From positions 17,172-81,171 of the forward strand of contig NZ_BAMO01000020.1 in assembly GCF_000615945.1 (NCBI RefSeq): 64,000 nucleotides of DNA, given 5' to 3'. The position numbers and the translations under genes were made by a program. The notes beneath the pieces were generated by a model, which was given only the letters and a program-made list of their open reading frames with translations, searched no databases and was not told the DNA's origin. Source of the DNA: Caldalkalibacillus mannanilyticus JCM 10596. Its GTDB lineage: Bacteria > Bacillota > Bacilli > Caldalkalibacillales > JCM-10596. Shown here in pieces: positions 1 through 9,351 of the stretch (its first letter is position 1; the number at the start of each line of letters is the position of its first letter).

Positions 1-1215
1 AAGAACATCCTCTACTCTTTTCATACGAATGATTTCATCAAAAGACAACACATTGTTACCCAGAATCTCGTAAGGGGCATGCTCCATATAAATATAATGA
101 TGATCCTCAGCACGTAAGCGCACACCTGTCCCTCGAAGCATCTTCAAAAAGCCAAGCTGCAATTCTTCCGGCCCTAGGGCAAATACATCATTAAATGTTT
201 TTCGAAAAGAGGCATAATCCTCGTCCGGTAAGCCAGCAATAAGATCAAGGTGCTGATCGATTTTTCCACCTGCTTTGACCATACTCACCGTACGGGAGAG
301 CTTCTCGAAATTCTGCTTTCGCTGTACCAATTCATTGGTGGCATCATTGGTGGATTGAACGCCAATTTCAAAACGAAAAACACCGGGAGGAGCATGATCA
401 TTCAGAAATTGAATGACCTCAGGCCTCATGATATCGGCTGTAATTTCGAACTGGAACACACAGCCTTGATGGTTGTCTATCAGGAATTGAAACATTTCAA
501 GTGCATAATCCCGCTTAATATTAAAGGTACGATCGACAAATTTGATGAGCTTTGCCCCTTGCTCGATTAAGAAAAGAAGATCTTTTTTCGTCCTCTCTAT
601 ATCAAAATAACGCACACCTACTTCAATAGAAGAAAGACAGAATTGACAACTGTAGGGACACCCTCGACTCGTTTCTACATAAACCACTCTTTTACTTAAG
701 TGAGCCCGATCCTCTTCGAAGTAAAAAGGAGAGGGAATATCATTCAGAATTAATTTAGGGCGTGGAGGATTTACAATCGCTTTGCCTTCTATACGATAGG
801 CAAGACCGAAAACAAGATGGTACTTCTTCTCTCCCTCGATTTCCTGTAATAAATGCTTAAATGTTTCTTCCCCTTCTCCAACGACAATGAAATCGACTTC
901 TGGTATTCGATCTAACCAATACTCGATGTCATAAGAAACCTCAGGTCCCCCTAAGACAATCTTCAATTCTGGCTTTACTTTTTTCAGCATTTGAATAATA
1001 GGAATGGTTTCTTCAATATTCCAGATATAACAGCTAAATCCCACCACATCAGGATTCTTACTATATAAGTCCGAAACCACATGCATGCTCGGATCTTTAA
1101 TGGTGTATTCTGCCATTTCTACTGAATATTCAGGTTCGGCAAAGCTTTTTAAATAACGCAGAGCTAGGCACGTATGGATGTATTTCGCATTTAATGTACT
1201 TACAACAACTTTCAT
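1..1215 (-). CDS. B12-binding-domain radical SAM protein, C-terminus outside the window
   Basis: The frame is open from an ATG at 1215 down to the window edge, about 405 codons, so the C-terminus is missing. The N-terminal half (residues 1-140) reads as a cobalamin-binding Rossmann-like domain, with the segments DVVGFSCYIWN and KIVLGGPEVSYD. A radical SAM core follows, with the 4Fe-4S cysteine motif CPYSCQFC (CxxxCxxC) near residue 197. Family members use S-adenosylmethionine to generate a radical on an unknown, often methylation-type, substrate. The architecture is that of the B12-binding radical SAM proteins common in Bacillales, often carrying a C-terminal DUF4080 domain that would lie outside this window. 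The specific substrate cannot be told from the sequence. Confidence 0.85.
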   Translation of the reverse strand, partial: MKVVVSTLNAKYIHTCLALRYLKSFAEPEYSVEMAEYTIKDPSMHVVSDLYSKNPDVVGFSCYIWNIEETIPIIQMLKKVKPELKIVLGGPEVSYDIEYWLDRIPEVDFIVVGEGEETFKHLLQEIEGEKKYHLVFGLAYRIEGKAIVNPPRPKLILNDIPSPFYFEEDRAHLSKRVVYVETSRGCPYSCQFCLSSIEVGVRYFDIERTKKDLLFLIEQGAKLIKFVDRTFNIKRDYALEMFQFLIDNHQGCVFQFEITADIMRPEVIQFLNDHAPPGVFRFEIGVQSTNDATNELVQRKQNFEKLSRTVSMVKAGGKIDQHLDLIAGLPDEDYASFRKTFNDVFALGPEELQLGFLKMLRGTGVRLRAEDHHYIYMEHAPYEILGNNVLSFDEIIRMKRVEDVL

Positions 1216-1375
1216 GAACGGACCTCTCAATCTAAGCCATAATGGTCTTATTATATCGAAATAAGAAGAAGGAAACAAACTTATTAAAAATGGGTAAGAG
1301 TCCATACATTTTCATAGAAAATGAATATGTTATATATTGTACGAATCAACAATAAAAATAAAGGAGGTTGAATAA

Positions 1376-1465
1376 ATGTACGGTGGTGGATTTACGTTAA
1401 TTGTTGTGTTGTTCATTTTATTAGTCATCGTTGGAGCTTATTATGCAAGAGGTCCAGTTTGCTAA
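1376..1465 (+). CDS. YjcZ-family sporulation micro-protein
   Basis: A 29-codon gene sits behind a very strong ribosome site (AAGGAGG at 1361-1367, 8 nt before the ATG). The product is a glycine-rich N-terminus (MYGGGF) followed by one hydrophobic segment (TLIVVLFILLVIVGA) and a short polar tail ending in Cys. This matches the YjcZ / SscA-like group of tiny spore-associated membrane proteins of Bacillales, usually 25-35 residues with the same GGGF-plus-helix layout. It stands alone between a divergent gene and a strong terminator. The function of the family is poorly defined; some members affect spore coat assembly. Confidence 0.8.
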   Translation: MYGGGFTLIVVLFILLVIVGAYYARGPVC

Positions 1466-1509
1466 TTTCTAAAAAATCTGATTTTTTAAAATGAATAATT
1501 ATCACACAG

Positions 1510-1556
1510 AAAAGCTACACATTCCCTAATTAAAGGGATTTATGTGTAGCTTTTTT
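1510..1556 (+). terminator. Intrinsic terminator after the YjcZ gene
   Basis: A long hairpin (AAAGCTACACAT...ATGTGTAGC) with an inner CCCT/AGGG extension is followed by six T residues. Confidence 0.85.
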
Positions 1557-1617
1557 GAATTATAATTCCTATAGGAGAATATTCATACCATCGATTGAAT
1601 TGTTGGAATATTTTACA

Positions 1618-1647
1618 TTTACAAAAAGGAGAAGATATCTGTATAAT
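1618..1647 (+). promoter_or_regulatory. Putative sigma-A promoter of the amino-acid ABC operon
   Basis: TTTACA at 1618-1623 and TATAAT at 1642-1647 are separated by 18 bp. The transcript would carry a roughly 115-nt leader holding an 8-bp inverted repeat (TCCAAGCA near 1654 and TGCTTGGA near 1712) before the start at 1769. Confidence 0.55.
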
Positions 1648-1768
1648 TGTATGTGTCCAAGCAATAGGTTGTCAGAAAATCTGTCATATTTCATAGTTAT
1701 GCAAAATGAATGCTTGGAAACAGAGAGAAAAAGAAAATATATTTTAAATGAGAGGGGTTTTTGGAAGC

Positions 1769-2569
1769 ATGAAATTGAGAAAGGGTTTAGTCTTCATAGC
1801 CATTATTTCTTTACTTGCGCTTGCATTGGTTGGATGCGGTTCGAAGGAAACAGCAGGGGATGGAAAGAAACTTGTTGTTGGAACAGATGCGGCATTCCCA
1901 CCATTTGAATACCTAGACAAAGGAAAGATTGTAGGATTTGACGTTGATTTTCTTGAAGCAGTGATGAAGGAAGCTGGAATTGATTACGAATTAAGGAACA
2001 TTGGGTGGGACCCTCTATTTGCTGCTTTACAAAGCAAGGAGATTGACTTAGCCATCTCTGGAATCACAATCAATGATGTTCGTAAACAAACATATGATTT
2101 TTCACATCCATATTTTGAATCAACACACATGATTCTTTTTAAAGAAGGCGTAGATGTGAAAGGTGCTCAAGATATTGTAGACATGAAGATCGGTGTCCAA
2201 AATGGAACAACAGGTCAGTCTGCTGTAGAAAAGCTTATTGGTGTAAATCATCCGAATATTGCTAAATATGAAAATAATGTAGTTGCGATTATGGCTCTGA
2301 AAAATGGAGATGTAGAGGTAGTCGTGACAGATAATACAGTAGTAAACGAGTATATCAAAAATAACCCTGACGATAACCTGATTGGAGTATCAGATACGGA
2401 AACATTCGAAGCGGAATACTATGGTTTAATGTTCCCTAAGGGTTCAGAGCATCAAGAAAAAATCAGTGCTGCGATCAAGACCGTGATTGAAAATGGAACG
2501 TATGCTGAAATCTATGAAAAATGGTTTGGAACAACTCCAGATATCGATGCTTTATTAAATGCAAAGTAA
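1769..2569 (+). CDS. Amino-acid ABC transporter substrate-binding lipoprotein
   Basis: This is an extracytoplasmic solute-binding protein of family 3 (polar or basic amino acids; GlnH/ArtP type). I chose the ATG at 1769 because it follows AGAGGGG and gives a clean lipoprotein signal: MKLRKG, a hydrophobic stretch, then lipobox LVGC. A longer frame from 1748 lacks a ribosome site. The body carries family hallmarks: GTDAAFPPFEY near the N-terminus, GFDVDF, the central IDLAISGITI block and the hinge-region QNGTTG. The protein is about 266 residues, normal for the family. It should be anchored to the outer membrane face and deliver substrate to the permease encoded next. Specificity (glutamine, arginine, cystine) cannot be decided by eye. 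Confidence 0.9.
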   Translation: MKLRKGLVFIAIISLLALALVGCGSKETAGDGKKLVVGTDAAFPPFEYLDKGKIVGFDVDFLEAVMKEAGIDYELRNIGWDPLFAALQSKEIDLAISGITINDVRKQTYDFSHPYFESTHMILFKEGVDVKGAQDIVDMKIGVQNGTTGQSAVEKLIGVNHPNIAKYENNVVAIMALKNGDVEVVVTDNTVVNEYIKNNPDDNLIGVSDTETFEAEYYGLMFPKGSEHQEKISAAIKTVIENGTYAEIYEKWFGTTPDIDALLNAK

Positions 2570-2588
2570 TTTTCTCAAGTAGAAAAAG

Positions 2589-2626
2589 TTAAAATTGCGT
2601 AACGTACGTCCGTTACGCAATTTTAA
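2589..2626 (+). promoter_or_regulatory. Intercistronic stem-loop between binding protein and permease genes
   Basis: A perfect 16-bp inverted repeat (TTAAAATTGCGTAACG and its complement) surrounds a 6-nt loop, with no T-run after it. It is more likely an mRNA-stabilising or partial-attenuation hairpin than a full terminator. It would favour excess binding protein over membrane components. Confidence 0.65.
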
Positions 2627-2671
2627 TGTCTAAACCAAGTAGACTTTACTTTTGAATAAAGGGGTTAAAAT

Positions 2672-3358
2672 ATGGAAGCGCTCACTAACTTTTTTGCTAT
2701 GTTTAACTTTAGACTAGATATTGTCATAGACTATCTGCCCTTTTTCCTAAAAGGAGCCATGATGACAGTGGCGGTATCTCTAGCAGGAATTGGAATCGGA
2801 GCCGTTCTTGGTCTATTTATAGGGTTTGGAAAGATGTCGCCCCTCGCGATGGTTCGCTTTCCCTTTGTTTGGTATATTAACTTCTTTCGAGGAACTCCTT
2901 TATTCGTTCAGCTATTATTAATTCACTTTGGAGTCATGCCTTTATTTATTTCACCACCAAGTGCGTTAGCCTCCTTAGTTGTGACCTTATCCTTAAATGC
3001 CGCTGCTTATATGGCAGAGATCTTTCGCGCAGGAATTCAATCTATTGACCGTGGACAGATGGAAGCAGCGCGTTCACTGGGAATGACGAAGTTCCAAGCG
3101 TACCGCTATGTTATTCTACCTCAAGCGTTCAAGAGAATGATTCCGCCGCTAGGAAACGAATTTATTATTTTACTCAAGGATTCTTCTCTAGGAGCTGTTA
3201 TTGCTGCACCAGAGCTTATGTACTGGGGACGAGCAGCCGCCTCGCAATACTTTAAGGTATGGGAGCCTTACTTGGCAGTTGCCATGATCTATCTCATTCT
3301 GACCCTTTCACTTACGTATCTATTAAATTACATTGAGAGGAGATTAAAAACAGAATGA
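2672..3358 (+). CDS. Amino-acid ABC transporter permease
   Basis: A 228-residue integral membrane protein of the HisM/GlnP type with about five hydrophobic segments. It carries the EAA-loop motif used to contact the ATPase ([21 protein letters not shown], residues about 131-150). The segment [20 protein letters not shown] is typical of polar amino-acid permeases. The start is supported by AAGGGG upstream. The gene ends in an ATGA overlap with the ATPase gene, so the two are translationally coupled. As one permease gene is present, the channel is probably a homodimer. Confidence 0.92.
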   Translation: MEALTNFFAMFNFRLDIVIDYLPFFLKGAMMTVAVSLAGIGIGAVLGLFIGFGKMSPLAMVRFPFVWYINFFRGTPLFVQLLLIHFGVMPLFISPPSALASLVVTLSLNAAAYMAEIFRAGIQSIDRGQMEAARSLGMTKFQAYRYVILPQAFKRMIPPLGNEFIILLKDSSLGAVIAAPELMYWGRAAASQYFKVWEPYLAVAMIYLILTLSLTYLLNYIERRLKTE

Positions 3359-4077
3359 TCACTGTTCAGAATCTAAAGAAATCATTTGGAGATTTAGAAG
3401 TACTCAAGGATATCAACGCAGAGGTCAAAGAAAAAGAAGTGGTCGTAGTGATCGGTCCTTCAGGTTCAGGGAAATCCACTTTTTTACGTTGCCTAAACCT
3501 CTTGGAAACCATTACAGGTGGGCATATTTATATCAATGGTGTTGATTTAGCAGATAAAAAAACAAATATTAATAAGGTCAGGGAGGAAGTAGGGATGGTG
3601 TTTCAATCCTTCAACCTCTTTCCACATAAAAGCGTACTAGAAAACATCACAATGGCGCCAATGAAGGTACGCAAATGGAGCAAAGAGGATGCAGAGAAAA
3701 AAGGCCTGGAGCTTCTTCGCAAAGTAGGATTGGTAGAAAAAGCGAATGTGTATCCTGATTCATTATCAGGGGGGCAGAAACAAAGGGTTGCCATCGCCCG
3801 AGCGCTTGCCATGGAGCCTCAAATCATGCTATTTGATGAACCTACCTCTGCTCTTGATCCCGAGATGGTAGGGGAAGTATTAGAGGTCATGAAGCAATTA
3901 GCCAAAGAAGGAATGACGATGATTGTTGTGACACATGAAATGGGCTTTGCCCGTGAAGTGGGAGATCGAGTTATCTTCATGGATGGTGGATATATAGTAG
4001 AAGAAAACGAACCTAACGAATTGTTTGGCAATCCGCAAAATGAAAGAACCAAGGCTTTTTTAAGTAAAGTATTGTAA
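3355..4077 (+). CDS. Amino-acid ABC transporter ATP-binding protein
   Basis: A 240-residue ABC ATPase of the GlnQ/HisP type that energises uptake with the preceding binding protein and permease. Walker A is GPSGSGKST (about residues 33-41), the signature is LSGGQKQR (about 135), Walker B is [12 protein letters not shown], and the switch histidine lies in VVTHEMGFA. Length and motifs are complete. The start overlaps the permease stop by four bases. Transcription probably ends at the terminator at 4181-4243, after an unusual A/G-rich repeat. Confidence 0.95.
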   Translation: MITVQNLKKSFGDLEVLKDINAEVKEKEVVVVIGPSGSGKSTFLRCLNLLETITGGHIYINGVDLADKKTNINKVREEVGMVFQSFNLFPHKSVLENITMAPMKVRKWSKEDAEKKGLELLRKVGLVEKANVYPDSLSGGQKQRVAIARALAMEPQIMLFDEPTSALDPEMVGEVLEVMKQLAKEGMTMIVVTHEMGFAREVGDRVIFMDGGYIVEENEPNELFGNPQNERTKAFLSKVL

Positions 4078-4078
4078 G

Positions 4079-4162
4079 ATAAAGCAAAAGCAAAAAGCAA
4101 AAAGAAAAAGCAAAAAGAAAAAGCAAAAAGAAAAGCAAAAAGAAAAGCAAAAAAATCTAAAA
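4079..4162 (+). repeat. A-rich degenerate tandem repeat (AAAAAGCAAAAAG type)
   Basis: Directly after the ATPase stop lie about 80 bases made almost wholly of A and G with regularly spaced C, built from AAAAGC / AAAAAG units. No gene is encoded. The repeat lies in the transcribed 3' region, just before a terminator. Confidence 0.8.
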
Positions 4163-4180
4163 AAGAGCTAAGTATAATAG

Positions 4181-4243
4181 GGGCTATACTCCACGTTACG
4201 TGTCATTTTTGAATGATGAACACATGCGAGTATAGTCCTTTTT
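4181..4243 (+). terminator. Intrinsic terminator of the amino-acid ABC operon
   Basis: GGGCTATACTC pairs with GAGTATAGTCC (one wobble pair) across a long loop that has its own inner pairing, followed by five T residues. Confidence 0.7.
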
Positions 4244-4342
4244 GTCGAAAAAAATACAACTTATATTCTAGGTTGTAAGGGTATGTAATTGTAAGAACTT
4301 GTAAATGATAAGAACGAAATTAAGGAAAGGAGGAAAGCGATC

Positions 4343-4823
4343 ATGATTCGTCGGTAGCTACCCAATCGAGATATTATGCTGGAGTATTGCCCTTCCAGGC
4401 TTTGGACAATTTATTAATCGAAAGTATATCAAGGGAGTTATTTTTGTTCTCCTTGAATTTCTGATCAACATTCAGGCAAAATTAAACCTTAGTATTGTGT
4501 ATAGCTTTCAAGGGCAGATTGATAAAGCTATTTCTGTAGCAGACTATCAATGGCTGATGTTCTATCCCTGTGTGTATTTATTTGCCATGTGGGATGGCTA
4601 TCGTGATGCTCTCATTCTAAGCAATCAGAATGTTTCTTCCTATCAATTCCTTCCCTTTGTCCTTTCGGCGTATCTATCCACAATTGGATTGATTTATTCC
4701 GATCTAGGGATCTTTCATATTACGTTTGGTCCTGTTTTTCAACCGCTGATCTCTATTGCAATCGGATTGACTATCGGCTTCCTGATCCAGAGATGGCTGA
4801 TTCAAAAAGAACATAGCACGTAA
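4343..4823 (+). pseudogene. Small multi-pass membrane protein, frame broken near its start
   Basis: A strong ribosome site (AAAGGAGG at 4325-4332) precedes ATG ATT CGT CGG TAG, so the frame stops after four codons. One frame over (+1 insertion or -2 deletion near 4347), an open frame runs to 4823. It encodes about 155 residues with ALPGFGQFINRKYIKG near the N-terminus, a TM2-like P-G-x-G-Q-F-x-N motif, and three or four hydrophobic segments (VIFVLLEFLIN, WLMFYPCVYLFAMW, FVLSAYLSTIGLIY, ISIAIGLTIGFLI). An internal GTG at 4497 would give only the C-terminal 108 residues. Function is unknown. The lesion sits inside the start region of a well-preserved frame, so a sequencing error is possible. 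Confidence 0.6.
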
Positions 4824-4863
4824 AAAAAGATGGCACAAAAAGTTCTCAATTGTCATCTTTTTT
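4822..4863 (+). terminator. Intrinsic terminator
   Basis: AAAAAAGATGGCA and TGTCATCTTTTTT form a hairpin ending in a T-run just after the membrane protein gene. The flanking A-run makes it usable on the other strand too. Confidence 0.7.
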
Positions 4864-4961
4864 AATGAGATCAAGCCTATCTTCAATTGCGTTCTGATGC
4901 CTTTTTAGATAAAGTATAGGAAGAGAGAAAAAATATCGTGGAGAAGAAAAGGAGAGTAACT

Positions 4962-6305
4962 ATGACTTTGAAATTTGATTATAGTAAGGCACTTTCATTT
5001 ATTCAACAAGAAGAGCTATCCTATCAAAAGGATTTAGTACGTGCAGCGCATGAAATGTTACATAACAAAACAGGTCCAGGAAGCGATTATCTAGGGTGGG
5101 TTGATCTACCACAGAACTACGATCGTGAAGAATTTGCCCGCATTCAACAAGCGGCTGCTCGAATCACAGAGCAATCGGAGGCTTTAGTTGTCGTTGGTAT
5201 TGGAGGCTCTTATTTAGGAGCGAAAGCAGCCATCGACATGCTGACACATACCTTCTATAACCAGTTGCCGAAGGAGCAAAGAAAGACCCCTGAGATCTAT
5301 TTTGTTGGGCAGAATATCAGCTCAACTTATCTAAAGCACCTTCTTGATGTTTTAGAGAACAAGGATTTCTCAGTAAACGTCATTTCTAAATCAGGTACGA
5401 CAACAGAACCGGCGATTGCTTTCCGTATTTTCCGGGATTTATTAGAGAAGAAATACGGAGAAGAAGGAGCAAAATCAAGAATCTATGCAACAACAGATGC
5501 TCAAAAAGGAGCATTAAAGCAGCTTGCCACTGAAAAAGGCTATGAAACCTTTGTTGTTCCAGATGATGTCGGAGGACGTTATTCTGTCTTAACAGCAGTA
5601 GGTCTTCTACCGATCGCTGTAGCTGGGATCAACATCGAAGAGATGATGGCTGGAGCCCTCGAAGCACAAGAGAAGTATGCTAACCCTAGCTTAGAAGAGA
5701 ATAGCTGCTACCAATATGCGGCTGTCCGTAATGCTTTATACAAAAAAGGCAAAACAATTGAACTGATGGTGAATTACGAGCCTTCTCTTCATTTCTTCTC
5801 TGAGTGGTGGAAGCAACTCTTTGGCGAGAGTGAAGGAAAAGACCAAAAAGGAATATTCCCTGCGGCAGTAGATTTCTCTACGGACTTACACTCCATGGGC
5901 CAATACGTACAGGATGGACTGCGTATCCTATTCGAAACTGTCATTCAAGTGGAAAAATCACAAGAAGAAATCATCATTGAAGAAGAAAAACAAAATTTAG
6001 ATGGTCTTAACTTCTTAGTAGGAAAAACCATGGATTTCGTCAATAAGAAAGCATTTGAAGGAACCCTTCTTGCTCATACTGATGGTGGAGTTCCGAACCT
6101 AGTTGTTACCGTCCCTGAATTAACGCCACATACCTTTGGACATATGGTCTATTTCTTTGAAAAAGCATGTGGAATCAGCGGATACCTACTAGGGGTAAAT
6201 CCATTTGACCAACCAGGTGTAGAAGCCTACAAGAAAAATATGTTTGCGTTATTAGGCAAACCAGGATTTGAAAAAGAAAAAGAAGAGCTAGAAAAAAGAC
6301 TATAA
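4962..6305 (+). CDS. pgi: Glucose-6-phosphate isomerase
   Basis: This is the cytoplasmic enzyme interconverting glucose-6-phosphate and fructose-6-phosphate in glycolysis and gluconeogenesis. I chose ATG 4962 ([11 protein letters not shown]) because it follows AAGGAGAG and matches the usual N-terminus; a GTG at 4938 adds eight extra residues. It has 447 residues, close to the about 450 of Firmicute Pgi. Family features visible include [17 protein letters not shown] (phosphate-binding SIS region), [16 protein letters not shown], the [17 protein letters not shown] signature, and the C-terminal [16 protein letters not shown] block. It is flanked by terminators and appears to be transcribed alone or with the following ytkL-like gene. 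Confidence 0.96.
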   Translation: MTLKFDYSKALSFIQQEELSYQKDLVRAAHEMLHNKTGPGSDYLGWVDLPQNYDREEFARIQQAAARITEQSEALVVVGIGGSYLGAKAAIDMLTHTFYNQLPKEQRKTPEIYFVGQNISSTYLKHLLDVLENKDFSVNVISKSGTTTEPAIAFRIFRDLLEKKYGEEGAKSRIYATTDAQKGALKQLATEKGYETFVVPDDVGGRYSVLTAVGLLPIAVAGINIEEMMAGALEAQEKYANPSLEENSCYQYAAVRNALYKKGKTIELMVNYEPSLHFFSEWWKQLFGESEGKDQKGIFPAAVDFSTDLHSMGQYVQDGLRILFETVIQVEKSQEEIIIEEEKQNLDGLNFLVGKTMDFVNKKAFEGTLLAHTDGGVPNLVVTVPELTPHTFGHMVYFFEKACGISGYLLGVNPFDQPGVEAYKKNMFALLGKPGFEKEKEELEKRL

Positions 6306-6372
6306 TATAGAAGTGCTCATTGAACATCTAGCTGTCTAAATCAATCTAATACAATTCTCAGGAGGAAGTGAA

Positions 6373-7059
6373 ATGCAGATTACTTTTCATGGGCATAGTT
6401 GTATTCAGGTAGAAACACAGACACATTCACTGATCATCGACTTTTTTAACAGGGAATCCAATCGCCAAGATCAAACCAGAGGATGTAAAAGTAGACTATA
6501 TCCTACTCACTCATGGTCACAATGACCATTTTGGAGATGCCATTGAAATCGCCAAGAAAAATGATGCGACCATCATTGCTCCGAATGAACTAGGGGTCTA
6601 TGTTGGCTGGAAGGGCTGTAAGAGCCATCCCATGCACATTGGTGGTTCTTATACCTTTGATTTCGGTAAAGTTAAATTTACTCAAGCCTTTCATGCTCTG
6701 CCTATATGGAGGAGGAAGACCAACGCATCACCTATCTAGGAATGCCGGCTGGAATTCTTTTAACCATTGAAGGAAAAACGATCTATCATGCGGGAGATAC
6801 TGGCTTATTTAGTGATATGAAAATGATCGGAGAGCTGAATCAGATTGATCTCGCTTTTCTGCCCATCGGAGACAATTTCACCATGGGACCTGAGGATGCC
6901 CTCATTGCAGCAGAATGGCTTAAGGCAGAGAAAGTTATTCCTATTCACTTCAACACCTTCCCACTTATTGCTCAAGATGGTGAGCAATTCATCAGAGACC
7001 TCCATGCAAAGGGGATGGAAGCAGAAGTCCTTTCAGTGGGAGCTACACTTCAATTGTAA
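6373..7059 (+). pseudogene. ytkL: UPF0173 metal-dependent hydrolase (YtkL-like), two compensating frameshifts
   Basis: ATG 6373 follows AGGAGG and begins MQITFHGHSCIQVET, the N-terminus of the metallo-beta-lactamase-fold UPF0173 family (about 227 residues). The metal-binding motif [10 protein letters not shown] is encoded, but in another frame. Near 6453 two bases appear missing (the proline codon of the expected D-P-F-L-T-G), and near 6697 one more is missing (expected HSSAYM). Together they restore the frame, so residues about 27-108 are out of phase and hit a stop. The distal part ([22 protein letters not shown], then [15 protein letters not shown] and IPIHFNTFP) is intact. Either a damaged gene or two local read errors; every expected motif is still present. 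Confidence 0.8.
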
Positions 7060-7150
7060 AGGATTTTGTCACCAAGATGTCACCTTGCTGTAATCTTGTT
7101 GTAACATAAAGTAGATATACTAAGGGTAAGTAAAAACCCCCTATATATAG

Positions 7151-7181
7151 ATGTGACCCGTGGAGGTCACTCTTTTTTTTT
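7151..7181 (+). terminator. Intrinsic terminator
   Basis: GTGACC / GGTCAC hairpin followed by a run of nine T. The next 150 bp, to 7335, hold no gene that I can see. Confidence 0.8.
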
Positions 7182-7335
7182 CTCTTAGACAGAATTAACG
7201 GCGCAACAAAGGATTATCCATACAATCTTAGGTTTTGTTAGCGTTAAAAAAGCAAGCAAAGCATCGGCGCTTTAAAAAAGATCCAGACAAATTCTTTTCG
7301 GAATTAGAGAATAGATGGCTGACAGAATAATTGTG

Positions 7336-7635
7336 TTAATTATTTTGTCTAAGTTTTTTAAAAAGAAATTTGATAAATTTGATAAGGTAATAGAATATTG
7401 CAATGTTAACTGCTAATGCAAGTATATTAATTCGTACCATTTCATTTCCTGTAAAGAGGTTTGTAAAAATCCATCTGGAATTGCTATCTGAATAAATACT
7501 CCAATAGCTTAAAGGAAGACCAAAACTATACTCATATATATTACCTAAATAATGAGTAACGGAAAAGCTATAAATAGAAGTGATTCCAACAAGTAATAAA
7601 GAGATTAATAGTAGTCTTGAAATGTATATTCTCAT
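7336..7635 (-). CDS. Hypothetical small membrane protein
   Basis: A 99-residue product, starting at the ATG at 7635 because GAGAGGAG stands 7-8 nt upstream; a longer in-frame version has no ribosome site. It has an N-terminal hydrophobic segment (LLLISLLLVGITSIYSF), a central aromatic-rich extracytoplasmic loop, and a C-terminal membrane segment (INILALAVNIAIFYYLIKFI) with a basic tail. I do not recognise a family. It lies alone on the minus strand between two plus-strand transcription units. Confidence 0.55.
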   Translation of the reverse strand: MRIYISRLLLISLLLVGITSIYSFSVTHYLGNIYEYSFGLPLSYWSIYSDSNSRWIFTNLFTGNEMVRINILALAVNIAIFYYLIKFIKFLFKKLRQNN

Positions 7636-7953
7636 AATAAACTCCTCTCTAAAGATAAAGATAAGCAATATAATACTACATTGCTTATCTTTAAATTAAA
7701 AAACTTCCTTATTCACTAACCAACGTTAAGCGATTTGTCCAAGTTCAAAAAGGGGCTAAATAGGTGCCTTGTTTTATTACATCGAAGAATTTTCCTTATT
7801 TCCTATGAAGAGGATTTAAATAGTACCTTTATTAGTACTGTATTTTGCAATAAACAAGTACTTAAGTATCTATAAGTATGTGATATAACTTTATATACTA
7901 TTATAAAGGAAACTTCTTTAGGATATTATTATAAAACAAAAAGGGGGCACACT

Positions 7954-8703
7954 ATGATAATTCTTGTAGTGGGGGCAACTGGTAAAACAGGACAATTAGT
8001 CGTCAAACAACTACTAGATTGTGGAGAGAAAGTAAGAGTCATTGTTCGTTTCCCAGATAAATTATCAGAAACAATTCTATCTCACCCAAATATATCTGTT
8101 ATTACTGTTAGTAATGTTTTACACATAAACAAGCATGAGATGAGAGAATATGTTAAAGATTGTAAGACTGTGATCTCCTGTCTTGGACATAACCTAACCC
8201 TAAGTGGAATATTTGGACCCCCTTTTAAATTAGTAACGGATGTAACTAAACTCATTTGTCATGCTATTAAAGAAAATAAGCCCCAAAGAAAAATTAAGTA
8301 TATTCTTATGAACACGACAGGGAATAGTAATAAAAACCATAGAGAAACAGTGTCTTTGGCCGAAAAATGTGTTCTGGGGATTATTAGATTGCTCGTGCCT
8401 CCACACAGAGATAATGAAAAAGCAGCTGATTATTTACGAACTGAAATTGGTCAAGACAATCTAGAAATAGAATGGACTGCTGTTAGACCTGATAGTTTAT
8501 TAAATTTAGATGAAGTAACTAAGTATTCTATATTTCCTTCACCTATCAGAAGTGCCATTTTTAATCCAGGAAAAACGAGTAGGATTAATGTGGCTCATTT
8601 TATGTCAGAATTGATTATAAATGAAGAATTGTGGGAGAAATGGAAAGGGAAAATGCCTGTTATTTATAATGATGATTCAGTAGTAGAGGAAGGAAATGTA
8701 TGA
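7954..8703 (+). CDS. NAD(P)-binding atypical SDR / NmrA-like protein
   Basis: A 249-residue cytoplasmic protein with a Rossmann nucleotide-binding N-terminus, GATGKTGQLVVKQLL (G-x-x-G-x-x-G, residues 7-21), typical of atypical short-chain dehydrogenases of the NmrA / NAD(P)H-binding group. VISCLGHN follows strand 4, and the later VRPDSLLN segment is shared by the YwnB/YesF-like proteins. There is no obvious YxxxK catalytic pair, which fits redox-sensing or reductase-like atypical members. AAAGGGGG precedes the ATG. No neighbour suggests a pathway, so substrate and role remain unknown. Confidence 0.75.
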   Translation: MIILVVGATGKTGQLVVKQLLDCGEKVRVIVRFPDKLSETILSHPNISVITVSNVLHINKHEMREYVKDCKTVISCLGHNLTLSGIFGPPFKLVTDVTKLICHAIKENKPQRKIKYILMNTTGNSNKNHRETVSLAEKCVLGIIRLLVPPHRDNEKAADYLRTEIGQDNLEIEWTAVRPDSLLNLDEVTKYSIFPSPIRSAIFNPGKTSRINVAHFMSELIINEELWEKWKGKMPVIYNDDSVVEEGNV

Positions 8704-8775
8704 AAGCTATTGTACACAGTTACAAGGGTCGCCTAGAAAGTTTCAGTTTTCTACTCTACTCACAGTCAAAAAATC

Positions 8776-8827
8776 AAAAAGCTACCACGTTGATATTATC
8801 TAATATGATAATCAGTGGTAGCTTTTT
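8776..8827. terminator. Bidirectional intrinsic terminator
   Basis: AAAAAGCTACCAC...GTGGTAGCTTTTT with an inner GATTATC-like pairing. It lies between convergent genes and has A- and T-runs on both sides. Confidence 0.85.
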
Positions 8828-8829
8828 GT

Positions 8830-9102
8830 TTAATTTTGTTTGCATACTTCTCCTCTAAACTCCCTATACCTAAGAAATTTAGCAGGATGCGTTCTATAAT
8901 TACCCGTGTAAGTTAAGGTACCTCGATACCCTTCGGCATCACTATATTCAATCGTCACTGGCGGTTTTTTAAGACCAATGGCTTGTAGCTTCCATTCTGT
9001 TACTGTCTTACATGTCGTATCAGTAGCAAAAGCTGGCATCGGAAGCATTGAAACTAGTAATGTAATAATTAAAAAGAATGCAAGTATTCTGTTTTTTGTC
9101 AT
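8830..9102 (-). CDS. Small secreted hypothetical protein
   Basis: A 90-residue product behind an excellent ribosome site (GGAAGGAGGTGA). It has a classical Sec signal peptide: basic MTKNR, a hydrophobic core (ILAFFLIITLLVSMLPM) and a probable cleavage site after AFA. The mature part of about 64 residues is polar and aromatic, with two cysteines, one near each end (TCKTV and EVCKQN), which could form a disulfide. I do not recognise a family. It is transcribed convergently with the SDR gene and shares its terminator. Confidence 0.65.
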   Translation of the reverse strand: MTKNRILAFFLIITLLVSMLPMPAFATDTTCKTVTEWKLQAIGLKKPPVTIEYSDAEGYRGTLTYTGNYRTHPAKFLRYREFRGEVCKQN

Positions 9103-9351
9103 TAAGGATCACCTCCTTCCTCTCCTATATATTCCATATTATATCGACCGTTCAATATTTTGTAAATTATTATTTCTATTATTTTCTAACATTTTCTATT
9201 ATTTAGTTGTTTCATATTAGTATAGGAACAAATAATTTATATTTTTCTTTCGATGAGCTAAATGAATGGGGAATTATCCCTTGAAATTCTATGCATTAAA
9301 ATGTAAAATATAGTAAAAGTTTCGTTACTAGAAGGAAAGGGGCGTCTTCCT

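Noticed and set aside
1555..1908. 117-codon open frame overlapping the start of the amino-acid binding protein gene
   Set aside because: No ribosome site, composition unlike the neighbours, and it overlaps a clear lipoprotein gene in another frame.
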